Positions 51,201-64,000 of a stretch of 64,000 nt of DNA are shown here, piece after piece. A model generated the notes under the pieces. The model was given only the letters and a program-made list of their open reading frames with translations. It had not been told where the DNA came from and made no database searches. How positions within the stretch are numbered: position 1 is the stretch's first letter; every line of letters begins with the position of its first letter. The translations under genes were made by a program, and so were the position numbers. This stretch comes from Taeniopygia guttata (Eukaryota > Chordata > Aves > Passeriformes > Estrildidae): positions 62,382,310-62,446,309 of the forward strand of contig NC_133063.1 in assembly GCF_048771995.1 (NCBI RefSeq), in the 5' to 3' direction.

Positions 51201-54200
51201 GGGAATGCTAAGAGCCAAAGGTGATCACTAAAGACTTGTAAACATGCTTTAATAGAAGCTTTCTACTCTTTTGGAGTAGGCTTCTTGAAAGCCTTTCCCA
51301 AAGTCAGATGCATGCTCAGCTGAACAGTGCTTAGGTCATGCTTTTGCCACTAGGAAAACACTAAATAATAGGTACATGGCTAATTTATTTTCCTTTGCTC
51401 TCTGAGAGTACAGAAATCTGGCAGGGTAGCAGGCAGCATACTTCACTGAAAGAGTAGTTTTGGAAAGATCTCAGGAAAAACAGCAAGACTTAAAGTGACA
51501 ACCTACCCAGCACCTTTAAGGAGGTCTAAAAAAGCATGAAACTTTTGAAAAGAGTTCTCAATGCTGCCTAGAACACCTTCATCTTCCAAAATCATGCTGG
51601 TTACTGATTGTGCATGAAGAACCTCGGATAGGGAGATATTTAGACTCCTTAATCTTGCATTTTCAATTTCCAGCTATGCGGGGGGGAAAAAAAAAAAAGA
51701 AAGAAATTTCTTTCATTTTCAGTTTAAAAGACCCAAAATATCAAACCTCACCTGTTTAAGCCGCATCATAACTGATGTAACAAGACGCAGAGTTGGCTGT
51801 ACCACACTCTTTCAGGACACTGTTACATGAGAGCTCTGTGCAGGTCTGCTTATCCACAGCTGCAGTTCTATGCTACCATAGATATACCTGCAGGCACTCA
51901 AAACCACTGGCTTAGCACTGCCTTCAGTATGTACAGGATGTTACAGATCAAGTACAAGCAGAAAAATTTAGTTCACATTGTTTTACTTTGCTTGTATTAT
52001 ATGACATGTTAAAAAAGAATTTATTTTACTAGTAAAAAACTTTAATGAAGGCCAATGTCCTTCTTATATTTACCCCTCTAAACTGGGGGGATGCATATTA
52101 CTGTTATCTCTCCCCTGCACTTGTATCTCTCTCATGCCTTGTATTTTTTATGAGAGGACAAAAAAATTACAGATTGTATAGTGGACTGTAGGCGATAAAT
52201 AAGGAACAAAATAAACACTTTTAGAGATTAATGCTACTCGTTTTATTCCATGTCCTGGTACAAGGTGCTAAGTCCAACTAGCCTAGCCTTTACAGAGGAA
52301 GATTTCTTGTAGGGGGTGTTTAGCCTAAAAGGCATTTAAGAATCTAAACAACAGACAGGCAGCAGAGCTCACTGTGCACATTGCATTACAGAAAGATGAG
52401 GATAGTCACACAAGAGGTCAACAACCTGTCTTTGAGGAGTGCAGAGTTCTTGGTGGATATCTGGTCCCTGTACTGTGGGGTATCACTTGTTGCTCATATT
52501 TCAAAGGATACCAATACTTTCACTCCCCTCTAAATCACATGTAAGGACCAAATCCAGTTGCTTACACTACCTTACACTCAACTATATAACAAGAAATTCT
52601 GCTTATTCATGCAGAAGAATATTTTTAGGTTAGCAACAGCAGAGGGAAATAGATCTTGCAATTCAGCTGTGGTAAGTTGTTTAGTTTTGTCAAAGCTGAA
52701 CTGCACTTCACAACAACTGACATGCAGAAAACTATCCAATATGTTTAATGCCTGCAGAAATAAAACTTAAAAACCAAAGGTACAGAATAAACCAAATTGA
52801 ATAACAGTTGTGACACACAGCTTTCAGCACAAGTCTCGGTAAGTGAGTTGGGAGATGAAGAACTATCCATGTGTACATATTGCAAATAGATTTAATCACT
52901 TTCTTGAGAAAAGCAAGTATCAGGATGCCCCAGACCGTAAGTGTTCCAGAAAATGAATAAAACACATTGAAAGAGTAGCTTGAGTTGGAGTTCAAGGCTC
53001 TGGAACAGAATCAGTAGAACAAACATTACTAAACACAGATTTCATCACTGCCCTTAAGACCAGTAAACGATCCACGTGACTTTGAACTGAAACTCTACAA
53101 GCTAATACATTAGTCGTCATTGATAATTACCCCTAAGCAAGAGCATTCTCTGAGCAGTGCCCCCTTTAAAAGTAAAGATCATTAATAATTAAGTATCTTT
53201 ACCTCTAGTAATCGTTCCTCAGCCTTTATTCTAGCTTTCTGTTCTTCCTTTAGTTTTTCCATGCATTGTTCCAGCTCCAACTACCAAAACACAGATAAAC
53301 TATCATTAAATTTATCTCAAAATGCCAGACTAACATGCAATAAAAAGAAAACAACTTAGCAGCTAGCAAATGGCATTCCAAACATACCTTCTTCAAAAAT
53401 ACAAGACAGAGGTCTACCAGTACATGGTAGGATAATATTTTGCATCTAGGATGCAATATATTAAGACAGAGAAGTAGAATTAAGCGTAATTCACTTAACA
53501 GATTTGTAAGACTTGAACAGATCACATGAAATTACAGTCCAAGTCTCTTTCGTCTATGACATAACCATCAAGAATGTATACTCTTCTCTACTTCCCCTTC
53601 GCTTTTTCAAGCATCGTTTTTAACTAAATATATCTACATCATCAAAAGCTCAAATTGGGCTCTAATAAGAAATCCTTAGCAGTCATGTCTAGATTTTCCA
53701 ACTATACTCTTTATCCAGGATTTTATTCCTTCCTTTATTCCTTCTTATAGTAGTAAGAATACAAAATTCTGAAGAACTGTACTCTCAGTAGTGAGAATAC
53801 AAAATTCTGAAGTGTAAGAATTGTACTCTTTCTAATTGGTTTCACTTAGGTCTTCAGTAAAAAGTTTTTCACAATTCCTAGTGTTGCATTAGCAACAATA
53901 AAAACAAATCCAAAACACCCTAATAAATATACTCTAGTCTTATTCATAAGATGCCTAAATTTGTATTTTAATTAAAATCTGTTTCAGTAAGAGTAGCCAG
54001 GATTTGCATTACCACATTTTCTTGCATCCCCGCAGAGCATTATTGTCTTTAATTACAGTATCTGAACTAGAAAAACATGGAAGACTTTTTGTTCTTGCAT
54101 ACCTAAACAATCTTCTGGTTCAAAAGATGAAAACTGTTCAAATTATCAAGCTATTCTATATTTCAGAGGTTAGACTATACAATTTAACAGTATACAAAAC

Positions 54201-57200
54201 TTCTCTCTTTCACTTTGTATACAAGCAAATATATGTAAAAGGACACTGCATTTTGTACACACTCTATCAATTAGTTCTCAAGAGAATCAAAGATTCAAGT
54301 AGTACTGAAATGGTTTGTTCACTAGAAAAAGCTTATTCAAGTGATGCTACTGCACTACACATAAGCAATCAACTGAGAAGACTAGTGTGCAACAGAATAC
54401 ATAGTAAAAATAAACCTTCTACAAATGCAAAGGTGTTATAAGTTGCAAGGTACTTTTGCAACTGGATCCAAGATGCAGGTTCTAGAAAACTCTCTATATA
54501 TAGACTTCCGAGTGACAAGTACTCAAAGTGATGATTATGGGTCTGTCACTATTCCAGTGAAGCCCACTCCTAAAATCCCTAGACTAGCATTGACCAAGCA
54601 AACGGTGCAAGTAGAAATTTAGTCATATCTTTATCATACTCATATTTGAGCATCAAAACAGATTTAGCACTATCTCTAACCTGCAGGCATACGGTGGAGG
54701 GCAAATACCTAAGGAGAACCATCCACAAATACTATAACCCCACTGTCATCTACCTTTGAACATGTGGAAATAATGGGAGCTATAGAACTTCTACATACAC
54801 AGAAACACAGCACAGAAAGTAGAAACCATAATGTTCTGCACTGACAACTTGACATGTAACCTGGAATCCCCCAACCTAGCTTTGAAGATCAGTATTAGCT
54901 ATCACAGACAGAAGAATTCTTACCCTTCCAAATAGCGCAGATGCATATATATGATTATTTGTATTTTGAAGTTTCTAGGACTTACGCTAGGAACTCTAGA
55001 AACCATAGCTTTCTAGCATTTTATATTATGGACTTATTTCAGATCACTTTAAAGATTAAAGCACTGGCTTTTTCTTCAAATTGCTGGTTTGTAATGTTGA
55101 AAATCAATGGCTTAGACAGTAATCAAATTATTATGATTTTTTGAACAGAAATGTAGGTGTTTTACAGTAATGTTTAAACTTGATTTATCACACTCTAGAT
55201 GTACATAGTATTTCATGGTTATGGGCTGAGTTCATAACAAAACTGAACACTGCAGTTGCACCTCCTCATAAGCAATATCAAAGCCAGCATTTAAAGAAAC
55301 TAATTGTCACCATTATATTACAAGTATATGTACATTTTTATCTTTGATTTGCTTTTAAGAAATTCACTAGTTGACACAACGCCCAAGTCTCTGTGCTGAA
55401 AAAAAAAAATAAAATTGATAAGAGTTAAATGTACATCCAAGCTACAAGACTAAGCCTTCAAATACTACAGCCCAAAAAAGCAGCACTGATAGAATTTAAG
55501 ATGAAACTGAATACCAAAAATATAGGTAGCCCTCAGAATTACCACAAGCAGTATGTCTGTTCAACACTAGACAGAGTAATAAAACTGAAGTTTAAAAAAA
55601 TACATTTTAAAGAATTTAGTAACTGATCAGCCATGTTCTTCTATTTAACTGCATCATACTTTAAAGAAATAAACAGTTACAGTGCAATCTCTAATTCTTT
55701 GCAATTCACAAAGTAGTGAGATGTAGAAAGAGCTACCCTGCTAAGTCGATTAAGGGTGAAGTTCATCATATAAATCCCTAGTTAAAATTTAAAAGTATGG
55801 GAGTTACCTCAACTACATACTTCATCAAAACCAACTGTGACATTTCATTCCCTCTAGTGGAAGGAGAGAGTATTTATCAGTTATCATTTTTCATTTAAGC
55901 AGATACTAGGCTTTCACTGGCCAAGGCTTTTTTTTTTTTTTTTTTTAATGAAAACACAACTAAGTACTACTTGTTTCATTAAGCAGTATGCTTAAAGTCC
56001 CTTTTTCTGCAGAAGGATGTAGAGCCTTGCATACTTTAGTGAAAGTCTAGTCGTTCAGTCACATCAAGCAATGTTTGGAGAGGTTTTTTTTGACAAAGCA
56101 GCAGTTTAAGGAACTTCCACCTCTTACTGTTTATTCCCACTCTGCATTCCCATCGTTGCTCTAACACAAATGGTTGTCCCATTTACTGAAAGGCCTGCTA
56201 CCACCAATTACACTGGACTATTTTTCCATTAGATCAGTTCCTCAAAGCACCTCCCCTCCCAAGCTGCTGCACAGTAACAGCTGTTTAATGACAGTCTTAC
56301 GACCAGATAAATGTGAAAAGAAGCACAAGAGAAAAAGATTGAAGCAAGAAAGGAAAAGGCACTAAGTGACAGAGGGAAAAGGGACAATTCAGTGGGGCCA
56401 ATCTGGTAGCCTGATTGTGCCATAATGTGAAACACGCTTTGTGTGAAGGTAACAAAACAATGGGTGAGGCACAAAATCAGGCGCAGAAACTGGTGCTATC
56501 TGATAAGCAACCATGGCCTAAGAAATTATTTTGGTTTTCAAATTCAGAAAGTCATTAAAATCTGGACCTTTACAAGCACACAAAAACCAAAATTTTGGGG
56601 TAGGTTGCCAAAATTTGTGGGTTTCTCTCCAAGGAAGTTCAAATTAGTCACAAATTGTCTCTTCCTTATAGCTGCCCTACATGTAGTACTACAGCTAACA
56701 CCAACGTGTTACCTGTAGTATGGTCAGTATGACATCCTATTGGTCAGTATGACAACCCTTCCCCAAAGCACAAAACACTGCCTGCCTCTGCTGTGTGATG
56801 TGAATATAATATTCTTCCCTCTCCAAACAGTAAGAATAAATACATCAAAAGCTTTCTGCATGCATAGTAGTTCCTACACGGAGGTTTTTAGAGCAATTTG
56901 AATATCATATGGAATTCCATGATTTCAGACACAGTGCTCTTGGTAAAAGTGTTGAAGCCACCACACAGCACAACATCAATACATTGCACACTAACAGTAG
57001 AAGTTGCCATTAAACTAATTTCCAGCAAGATGTGAAAACCTTGACATCTTCCTGAACAAAAGTTCTAGGGAGGAGATCTAAAGAAAAGTATACATCAGCT
57101 GAAAAGGCTGGTTGCTATTAAAATACTGCAAATATGCAATCCTTTTGCTTTCCACAACTCTATCCCACCCGAAACATTCCCACTACTGATAAATCTACAG

Positions 57201-60200
57201 CAAGTTAAAATTTAATTTCACTCCTCTTACACAAAGACAGGTATACAGCCCAATATTTAAACATACAACCAGCATATTCACCCAGTGTGGACTCTGACAA
57301 CAACCAGGAAACACTAACTGTAGATCTTATTAACAGAACTAATAATTGGTTTCTCTGAAAAAAATTAAAATCTTAACACTTCAGAAACAGTATTTATTCT
57401 GACTGCAGGTGTTACTTTATAATAGTGCTAGATTACCTCAGGAGCATTACAGAGCCACTGATATCTTTTTTCCACACCTTTCTTTTATAAGAACATTCCC
57501 AATCAAGACAAGTAAAGAAATAGTCCATTTCACTACTGCTAAGTTTAAATATTGAAGTAGAAGGAATAATAAAAAGCAAATGAAAAAAATTTACTAGGCT
57601 CAATTATGAAACTCAACCACTTTCAGTTATTTTTGCAATTATTTTTAAACAACTGTCATTTCTATATTTTAGCTCTTAGAAACAACCGTAAGTTATTTTT
57701 GTAAAGGAAGCACTTGAAAGAAAATACTACAGGCAATAACACTGACCAAAAGATCTGTGCACTATGATGCAAGATTGGAACACAGAAATTACACATGCTG
57801 GAGCTGTATTAAGTTATTCTGAAATCCTGTTCCAAAACTGATTATTTGTTTAATTACACTTTTCTGAATAAAATATGGTTTAATTTATGTAATTTGTCTT
57901 TACGGAGTCTAAGACACGGAACCTGTTGTTACCTGTAACTGTTGATATTGTGCTACATCAGTCTTATCTAATGATTTTGACAAACCAGTCTGCTGGACAA
58001 CATCTTCTATATCTTCTGTGTCTTCAGTTTCAGATGTAGAAGCACGTTCTAGTATCACTTTCACAGGAACACCTGTCTAGTTACAACAGAAAAGACAAAC
58101 AGGCCCACTCATAGCATTAAAATGTTTAGCAAAAATCAAAGATTAAATAATATCAAAAGTCTAATTTAAATAAAGTTGTTTCCCAGAGTCCTTTATAATG
58201 TATACACATTGCCCAGCTATACAACTTTGAAATAAATTTGCATAAAACAATATTAAAAAAAACAATCCTATGTGTGCCTATGTTGAGTATTTGCGATGAG
58301 GATTTAGTAGCAGAGACAGCCCCTGAAAGGCACAGCCAGGGCTGCCCCACATAAGACATACCAGTCCCAGCTGACCCACCGCAAGGCAAAAAATGCCAGA
58401 CAGGCACAAGAGGTGGGAACAAATAAGAGTGAGAAAAAGCAGAGGGAGCATCAGGCTGGGAGCAGGAAGAGGCATTCCATGGTGGAGCCAATACCCTCAT
58501 TCCAGACAGGGAAGACCCATGTCAGAACACAGGGATGGGTCAAAAGAGCTGCTGCCTACAGGCATCCTGTGCCAGCCCACGGTTTTTTTTTTTTTTTTTT
58601 TGGTTGGTTTTTTTTAGGGGTTTTTTTTTTTTTTTTTTTCACCAGACCAGAGGTTAATTGGTAGCTTCTGCAGCCATCAGATCCTTCTGAAATGGAAATG
58701 AGGTACAAAGGAGAAGGAAGAAAGATGGGGTTTTTCTTCTCCTGCTGGCAAAGCAGCTCACAGAGAGGTGCAAAAACAAGTACATAATCTAAGACAGCAG
58801 AGGTGGTGCAGAAAGCATTCTGAGAAAAATGGTTTGGTTATTCTTACTGCCTATGGAGGGATTGTGCCTATACTCCAACTCAGTTAGCTGGTAAGACTAA
58901 GAACCCAAAAGCTACACAGATAGAAATGGAAGTAAACTAAGTATCAAAGAAGCTTTAACCAAAGGTCGACGTAAACTACTTTTTTTCACTCCTGTCAATG
59001 AGAATCTTTAAAATTATGTTCCTGTCTTAACTTTCAGTGACATTCTGTTGAGAACATTTTCCCCTTTTTTCAAGCATCTACCCACTAAAAACAAAATCAG
59101 TGTGTGAGAGAAACAGTACCTGAATCTTCAATGGCAACTCTCCAGCACAATCCGCTGCCCTGCCTCTGAAATTTGGTGAAAAAAAAACAAAACTATACTT
59201 TTGAGGAAAGTAAGTTTATAATGTCCCAAACACAAGATTCTAGGACAGGTGAAGCAGTAAGAATAAATAAACAGCATCAGACACTGCATTAGATTCCTTT
59301 AAGCCTCATTACATTCTCATTTTGATAAGCACTCCCTAGTTAATTATGATTTAGAGCAACACTACTGGATGCTAACATTAATATCTTCAGTAGGCATCTT
59401 AGTCAATTATTTTGAACTAAAGTCAACAGGAGAATTTGGTCTTCAGAGTTTATGTGTAGCTTAATAACCACAGTTGCAATACAGTATTATGGAATTTTTT
59501 GTTTAAATAGTTATATAGTCTCCATTTTGAGAGGCCAAGATCTAGGGAATGATTTAAAAAACAAAAACAAACAAGAACTGCTTCAAAAGACAACTTTAAT
59601 GTGTAAGTTTTATTTTAATTTACAGCTCTTAGATGATCTTTATGCTGGGATTGAGTGGGGTGAAGCAACAAAAAGAGGCAGGAAAACACCTAAGCACCAT
59701 GAACTGGATCTCAAACCAACTATACTACAAGTTTAGAACACTACCTTGCCTCTTCAGCTATGATACATTTGATAAATCATTATTAACAAAAGAACAAGCA
59801 GACAAGGCAGGTTTGGTTGTGGTGGGGGTTTTGCTACATATGAATATTCCTATGGCTATCATGTATTTTTGTGCATTTAAAATCCTTACAAGAGAAAAAT
59901 TAATGTAAAATCCTCAAAATTTATATAACAGGAAAAACTATGATGACATTCTATGCGTAGTTTTCAAATCGAATTTTAAAAAGCTAACATTGCTCTCTAC
60001 TGTATTTATAATGCAAATTTTATTGTTTAGTATTTTCTCTTGTACTATGAAAACCTCACCTGTATCTCTTTGCACGTTCTGCAGTCCGCCAAGGAAGGAA
60101 GCCCTTTGTGCCCGGTGGCAGTGGTTTTGGTGAGTAACTCTCTCTCACAGTGGAATTTTTTTTCCCAGGACTTACAGATTTTTTAGATGATAATCCTGGA

Positions 60201-61812
60201 TTGAAGAGTAAGACCAGAAGAAAAGACAATTCAATACCTTATTATTCACATACCAATTCATAATTATTAACATACTCATTGTTCATAAAATGTTCTATGT
60301 AATAATAAAGACTGTAAGAAATCTGCCACTCAGTCTAATTTTCCTAAAGTGTCCAAAAACTTGAGATTATAAAATGGTATAGTTAACTGCTATTAGGTTG
60401 ATGCAAGACAAGCTGGTTTTCAAAAAAGAAGGCAAAGCTTTGTAGCAGAAGAGGTTTGGATGGTTTTAGACCATCCACGTAGATAATAAAGACATATGTT
60501 TGAAATTGCCCTCTAGTGGCTTCAGAATGAAGAACATTATTTTATTTATGGGCAAAATAACTAAAAATAAAGCTTGTACAGAACACCAGCAATCTCTTCC
60601 CTTCACAGGACTAATAAGAAAAAGTAGGGTTCACTGGTCTGATCTTTTGTTGTTGTTTAAATCATACAGCATCAAAGTAAACTCAGAAAGAAACCCAATG
60701 TGGATCATCATTCTACCTCACAATCTCTCTAAGCCAGAAACTAGTAAGTCTTGAAAACTAATCATGTTATATTTCCTACAGTTAATCTAGTGAGAACTTG
60801 GGTTATCGTTTCTCTAAGAGTAGTAAAATAACTGATTTTGTAATGGTATAGAAATGCATCCCTTAGTTAATGGGATTCAAAATATCTATTCATTCTGAAC
60901 ATAATAAACAGGACGGTTTTCACCTTGACTCCCTCCTTCACTTAAAAAAAACAACCCCAAAGCACATAAAAACCCCATACACAAGGAATAACCCCAAAAC
61001 AGGAAAGACAAAAAAGCACAAAACTCTCCACAACCACATTTGCCAGCATTTTTTTCTCCCACCAACTCCCTGATCACTTACCTCTCTCCTTCCAGATAAC
61101 TAAAGTGAAGACAAGAGACAGTGAAATGTATTACAGTGAAATTTTTAGTAGCTTACTGAAAAATATTTACTATCACAGCTATCAGTACTTAATTATAAAT
61201 ATTAAAGATACCTATGTTATTTTAAACATACTCTTTATAATAGGTTTACATGAAGTTAAAAAAAAAAATCTTAAAACATTTTGTACATCAGTTAAAAATG
61301 CATGTTTGTTTGTTCTGGCAGAGGACAGCCTGCTGCAGAAAGGTTACAACAGCAGACAAGTAGACAACCTGCTACTGCCAAGCTCTGAAGAAGTGAAAGC
61401 TTGTGGAGACACAGAATAAATATGTCTGATACTTCCACAAATTTTAAGGTCAGCATATCCTACCATTTTTCCAGCCATGTATCTAGCAGCACTAGAAACA
61501 AGAGCAATTTTCCTAGAGATACCAATGATGATAGAAGGTGCATTATATAATTAAGAAGAAACAGAATGGGTTTTTTTTTGAGACAAACATTCTGTAAAAC
61601 ACTAACATTTAGACACATAATATATTTTTTAATTTAAGCTCTTAAGCATTAAGATAAAATTTTCTAGACAAAATGTACTATAGGCAGAAAACACAAAAAT
61701 TACCAATACGAATAGTAGCTTTTCCTCTCCGACCACTTCCTAGGACGATAGTTCTTTTCTTTGGCTTAGTTTTCAAAGCATCTTTGGAAGATGGAGACGT
61801 CAGCCACTTAAA
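47772..61812 (-). CDS. CEP78: Centrosomal protein 78, C-terminal eight coding exons (5' part outside window)
   Basis: CEP78 is a centriole and ciliary-base protein. Known family layout: N-terminal leucine-rich repeats, then a basic linker, a coiled coil and a variable tail. This window has only the part after the repeats. Exons in transcript order: 61704-61812, 60060-60195, 59120-59165, 57933-58076, 53203-53280, 51507-51673, 49603-49756, 47772-48299. They sum to 1362 bases, giving 453 residues plus stop, all GT-AG with agreeing phases. Diagnostic matches to human are [63 protein letters not shown] and [15 protein letters not shown]. The heptad-like stretch [17 protein letters not shown] onward is the coiled coil. 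The terminal exon (175 residues) is longer than the human tail as I remember it and diverges from it. No upstream exon was recognised in 61813-64000. The introns hold a CR1 fragment, simple repeats and poly-T tracts. Confidence 0.95.
49603..49756 (-). CDS. CEP78: CEP78 internal exon
   Basis: 154 bases encoding [20 protein letters not shown], then [20 protein letters not shown] and [11 protein letters not shown]. The first 20 residues match human; the rest diverges. GTAAGT donor. Confidence 0.94.
50488..50736 (-). mobile_element. CR1 fragment in CEP78 intron
   Basis: Starts with the CR1 tail in reverse (AATCATTGAATCATGGAATC), then CATGTCCCTAAGTGTCCAG, AGACAGCCTGTTCCAATGTC and CACAACTTGAGGCCATCGTC. 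It runs antisense to the plus strand and so in the sense of the gene. Confidence 0.94.
51007..51036. repeat. (AGT)n microsatellite
   Basis: About ten trinucleotide units with one interruption, in a CEP78 intron. Confidence 0.93.
51507..51673 (-). CDS. CEP78: CEP78 internal exon, most conserved block
   Basis: 167 bases encoding [20 protein letters not shown], then [20 protein letters not shown] and [16 protein letters not shown]. Human is nearly identical here. GTAGGT donor. Confidence 0.96.
53203..53280 (-). CDS. CEP78: CEP78 internal exon, coiled coil
   Basis: 78 bases, 26 codons: [20 protein letters not shown] then EERLLE. It matches the human [20 protein letters not shown] region. Frame-neutral. 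Confidence 0.92.
53751..53830. repeat. Imperfect ~40-bp tandem duplication
   Basis: Two copies of a segment with GAATACAAAATTCTGAAG and AACTGTACTCT/AATTGTACTCT, in a CEP78 intron. Confidence 0.8.
55929..55946. repeat. Poly-T tract in CEP78 intron
   Basis: T run on the plus strand. Confidence 0.9.
57933..58076 (-). CDS. CEP78: CEP78 internal exon, acidic segment
   Basis: 144 bases, exactly 48 codons: [20 protein letters not shown], then [20 protein letters not shown] and VAQYQQLQ. It corresponds to the human VTVTVESPSSSEVEEVDD region. Its length would let it be skipped without frame change. Confidence 0.9.
58582..58639. repeat. T-rich simple repeat in CEP78 intron
   Basis: Two long T runs separated by a G/T-rich spacer. 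It follows a GC-richer segment (about 58300-58580) of unknown origin. Confidence 0.9.
59120..59165 (-). CDS. CEP78: CEP78 small internal exon
   Basis: 46 bases completing an arginine codon and encoding [15 protein letters not shown]. It is poorly conserved with human. It was identified from AG and GT sites with the required phase (2 in, 0 out) between two well-matched exons. Confidence 0.75.
60060..60195 (-). CDS. CEP78: CEP78 internal exon
   Basis: 136 bases encoding [20 protein letters not shown], then [20 protein letters not shown] and RAKRYR. The [18 protein letters not shown] block is nearly the same as human. Confidence 0.94.
61704..61812 (-). CDS. CEP78: CEP78 internal exon, basic linker
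   Basis: 109 bases encoding [20 protein letters not shown], then [16 protein letters not shown] plus one base. Human has [20 protein letters not shown] and [17 protein letters not shown]. It is the most 5' exon of the gene in the window. Confidence 0.93.
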
Positions 61813-64000
61813 CTGGAATTCGGTTTATTTTTTAAAGAAAAATAAATCTGTTCAGCAACTGACAGTTGGAGAGGAGCTTATTTAAATTTAATGGTAGTTT
61901 GTCAGATATAGAGAACACTGTACTTACAGGAAACTTTACAAACTGTAAAATCAATAAAAAAACAGAAGTCTAACAAGGCCCAAATTTAAGCAGATGGTAG
62001 TCTACCAGAAAATGTTCTCAAAACACCACTACAATATCCCATCCAATATTATCCCTTCTCTTGTGGAAAATAGTTATTCTTCTACAGCAAAAATCCCCCA
62101 GCATCAACCCTATAAACAGGCAACCCTGACTTCTGCACTTCATTCTCAGACAAGTGGCTTGATAGGAATGACTGGCTCAGACCAAAGTAATAAAAGCTTC
62201 CCTAATGTGATTTTGTATTACTGATAAAATCAGTATTTTAAAAAACATAAAGTTTATTTTCATTTACCTGTAACAAAAATTCATCCAAATAAAATCAAGA
62301 GACAGAGATAATCAAAGGCCACAGCTGTACGTCAAACTTCACTTCCCTACAGCAACAGCTCTATTCCTAAAGCCTCCCCTTGCCCTCATAAAAAGTTTAA
62401 ATACTCCTGGTAGATATTCTAAAATTACTCTGCACTTACTTTTCAGTGTGCATCACTAATACAGGGTCTAGTGCTGGAGCAGCCATTGAAGAAAATACAG
62501 ATGACATTAACACAAGCCTTGTCTCACACAGCCCTTTTAAATCCCACATCAGAGTACTAGGAACAGTATGCCAGAGCCATTCCCATCTAAAGCGTCAGAA
62601 TGATTAAAACGCCATTACTGTGCTCTAAGTTTAATTCAAACTTATCATTGTCAAGGAATTTTTTTTTTCCACTTTGGATACAATTAATGCTTGTATAAAT
62701 TTTGCTGTGTCTCCCAGTGGATCTGGTCCCTGTGCAAGCAAATTGATCATTTTAAACTAAAACACACCCAGAAAGAGTAAAATTAAATTACAAGCTTCTA
62801 AGAGCAAAAGTAATTTTAATTTTGTTTTGCTAGACACCTAAAAGGGTAGCTTTACTAGGTTAAACCAAAAGTTCATCTAGCACATAGCCTGTCTCATCTC
62901 TGCTGTTGTTGTACAACATTTAAGCATCTAAGTATAAAGACAGCAAAATATAAAATCAGTGTTTTGAAAGTATCCTGTTTTGTAGATACCTTCAATGGAT
63001 TTTCCCTTGAGCTAGTCTCCCAGAAACTACACAAATTTTCACCACCTATTACACTTGGTCATATCTATGATTATGGTTCACTATACTGCTACACAGTGCT
63101 GCTAGTATATAGCTTTTGTTTTAGCAAAAGCATCAATTAGCAGTAGACAATTATTCCTGCAAACCTAAAAAAAAAGAGTCCAGAAGAGAATCAACTACAT
63201 GCTACTGAAAAACAAACACCCACTTTTTACACAAAGCAGGATGGAAGGAAAGACAGCTGTGACTAGTAGAAGCAAAGCTATGTAGCAAACCAGTGGTAAG
63301 TATTTCTTCATCGAAGAAGAAAGAATTACTAGCACTGCCAATAAAACTTAAAATACCACACTAACTGGCTGAATATATAACTAATGTCTTGAGTGAAGTC
63401 ATCTTTCAGCATATGAGAGATTTCCCAAAGTTGCTTCTTTCCATGGCCTGGCTATCCAATTATCTTTAGCATTTCCAGGCAGATGTAATTTTCATGTGAT
63501 CCCTGTGATATTTTTTAAGTTTTAATTGCATCTGCCAAGCAGAAAAAGTACCTCTTCACAACCAACTTCAACTTCTCAAAAAAGGTATTCTAGAGTTTAA
63601 AGTGGGGAACTGTATTAATCCTCCGGAAATTCTACACACGAATTTTTACTTTATTAGACAGTCCCTACACATCCATAGCTCTGTCTTTATTTAGTCTTTT
63701 CAAAAACCAAGACATTAAATAACAATACAAGAACTGGGATTGCTGGGACTCCTTTGAGAACTGAATCAGATTTCTGTATATTTCAACACCATACCTAATC
63801 ATAAATGGTCTAGATATTCAGTTTATGCACATTACTGTGAACTCTGTGTGAACAGTTAGACAAAGATGAATGGGGGTAATGCACTGTAACTGAACTCTGT
63901 TTTCATAGATGGTCTGCATTGTAAGGACAGTCCTGAGCAACTTTAAAAAATTTGGTTACAGAAGTTAGAGACAAGAAATAAGTTCTAAAATAAATTAAGT
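61813..64000 (-). other. CEP78: CEP78 intron, continuing past the window edge
   Basis: No exon matching the end of the CEP78 leucine-rich-repeat region was found on the minus strand, and no repeat family was recognised. Confidence 0.6.

Noticed and set aside
54004-54622. 145- and 65-codon open frames in a CEP78 intron
   Set aside because: They are antisense to the gene, have no recognisable domain and no clear splice context; chance is the simpler explanation.
61813-64000. Search for the preceding CEP78 exon
   Set aside because: No minus-strand stretch resembled the human sequence before YQWITSPS with usable splice sites, so the exon most likely lies beyond the window.

Overview
This looks like nuclear DNA of a songbird. 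It is AT-rich, with CR1 LINE fragments in both orientations, a solo LTR of a type I associate with passerine ERVL elements, and two vertebrate genes recognised by translating their exons: PSAT1 and the 3' half of CEP78. Both lie on the minus strand in the order CEP78 then PSAT1, which is the order known on human chromosome 9q21. That block is on the Z chromosome in birds, so a Z location is inferred. Gene models were built by hand from splice sites and remembered human sequences, without any alignment.

Layout. 1-1818 is a CR1 copy split by a probable LTR insertion. About 1820-27950 is a gene-poor stretch downstream of PSAT1. It holds a tetranucleotide microsatellite, a polypurine tract, a 701-bp solo LTR, a second LTR-like block, three more CR1 pieces and one isolated exon-like segment; the rest shows nothing recognisable. 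27998-42296 is the complete PSAT1 coding region: nine exons, 373 residues, all introns GT-AG. Its CpG-island promoter lies at about 42140-42560. About 42570-47480 is the intergenic space between the two genes; it contains a CR1 3' end, a 36-bp tandem duplication and a striking inverted repeat with arms of about 240 bp around a 1.57-kb spacer. 47499-61812 holds the last eight coding exons of CEP78 (453 residues plus stop). The upstream CEP78 exons lie beyond the right edge, and 61813-64000 appears to be intron.

Function. PSAT1 makes phosphoserine from 3-phosphohydroxypyruvate in serine synthesis. CEP78 is a centriolar/ciliary protein. They are neighbours but have no evident functional link. 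No RNA gene, CRISPR array or new multi-gene system was found. The observations most worth checking are the inverted repeat and the small ORF beside it, the orphan exon-like segment at 5592-5681, the long divergent CEP78 tail, and a perfect C/EBP-type palindrome just upstream of the PSAT1 start codon.
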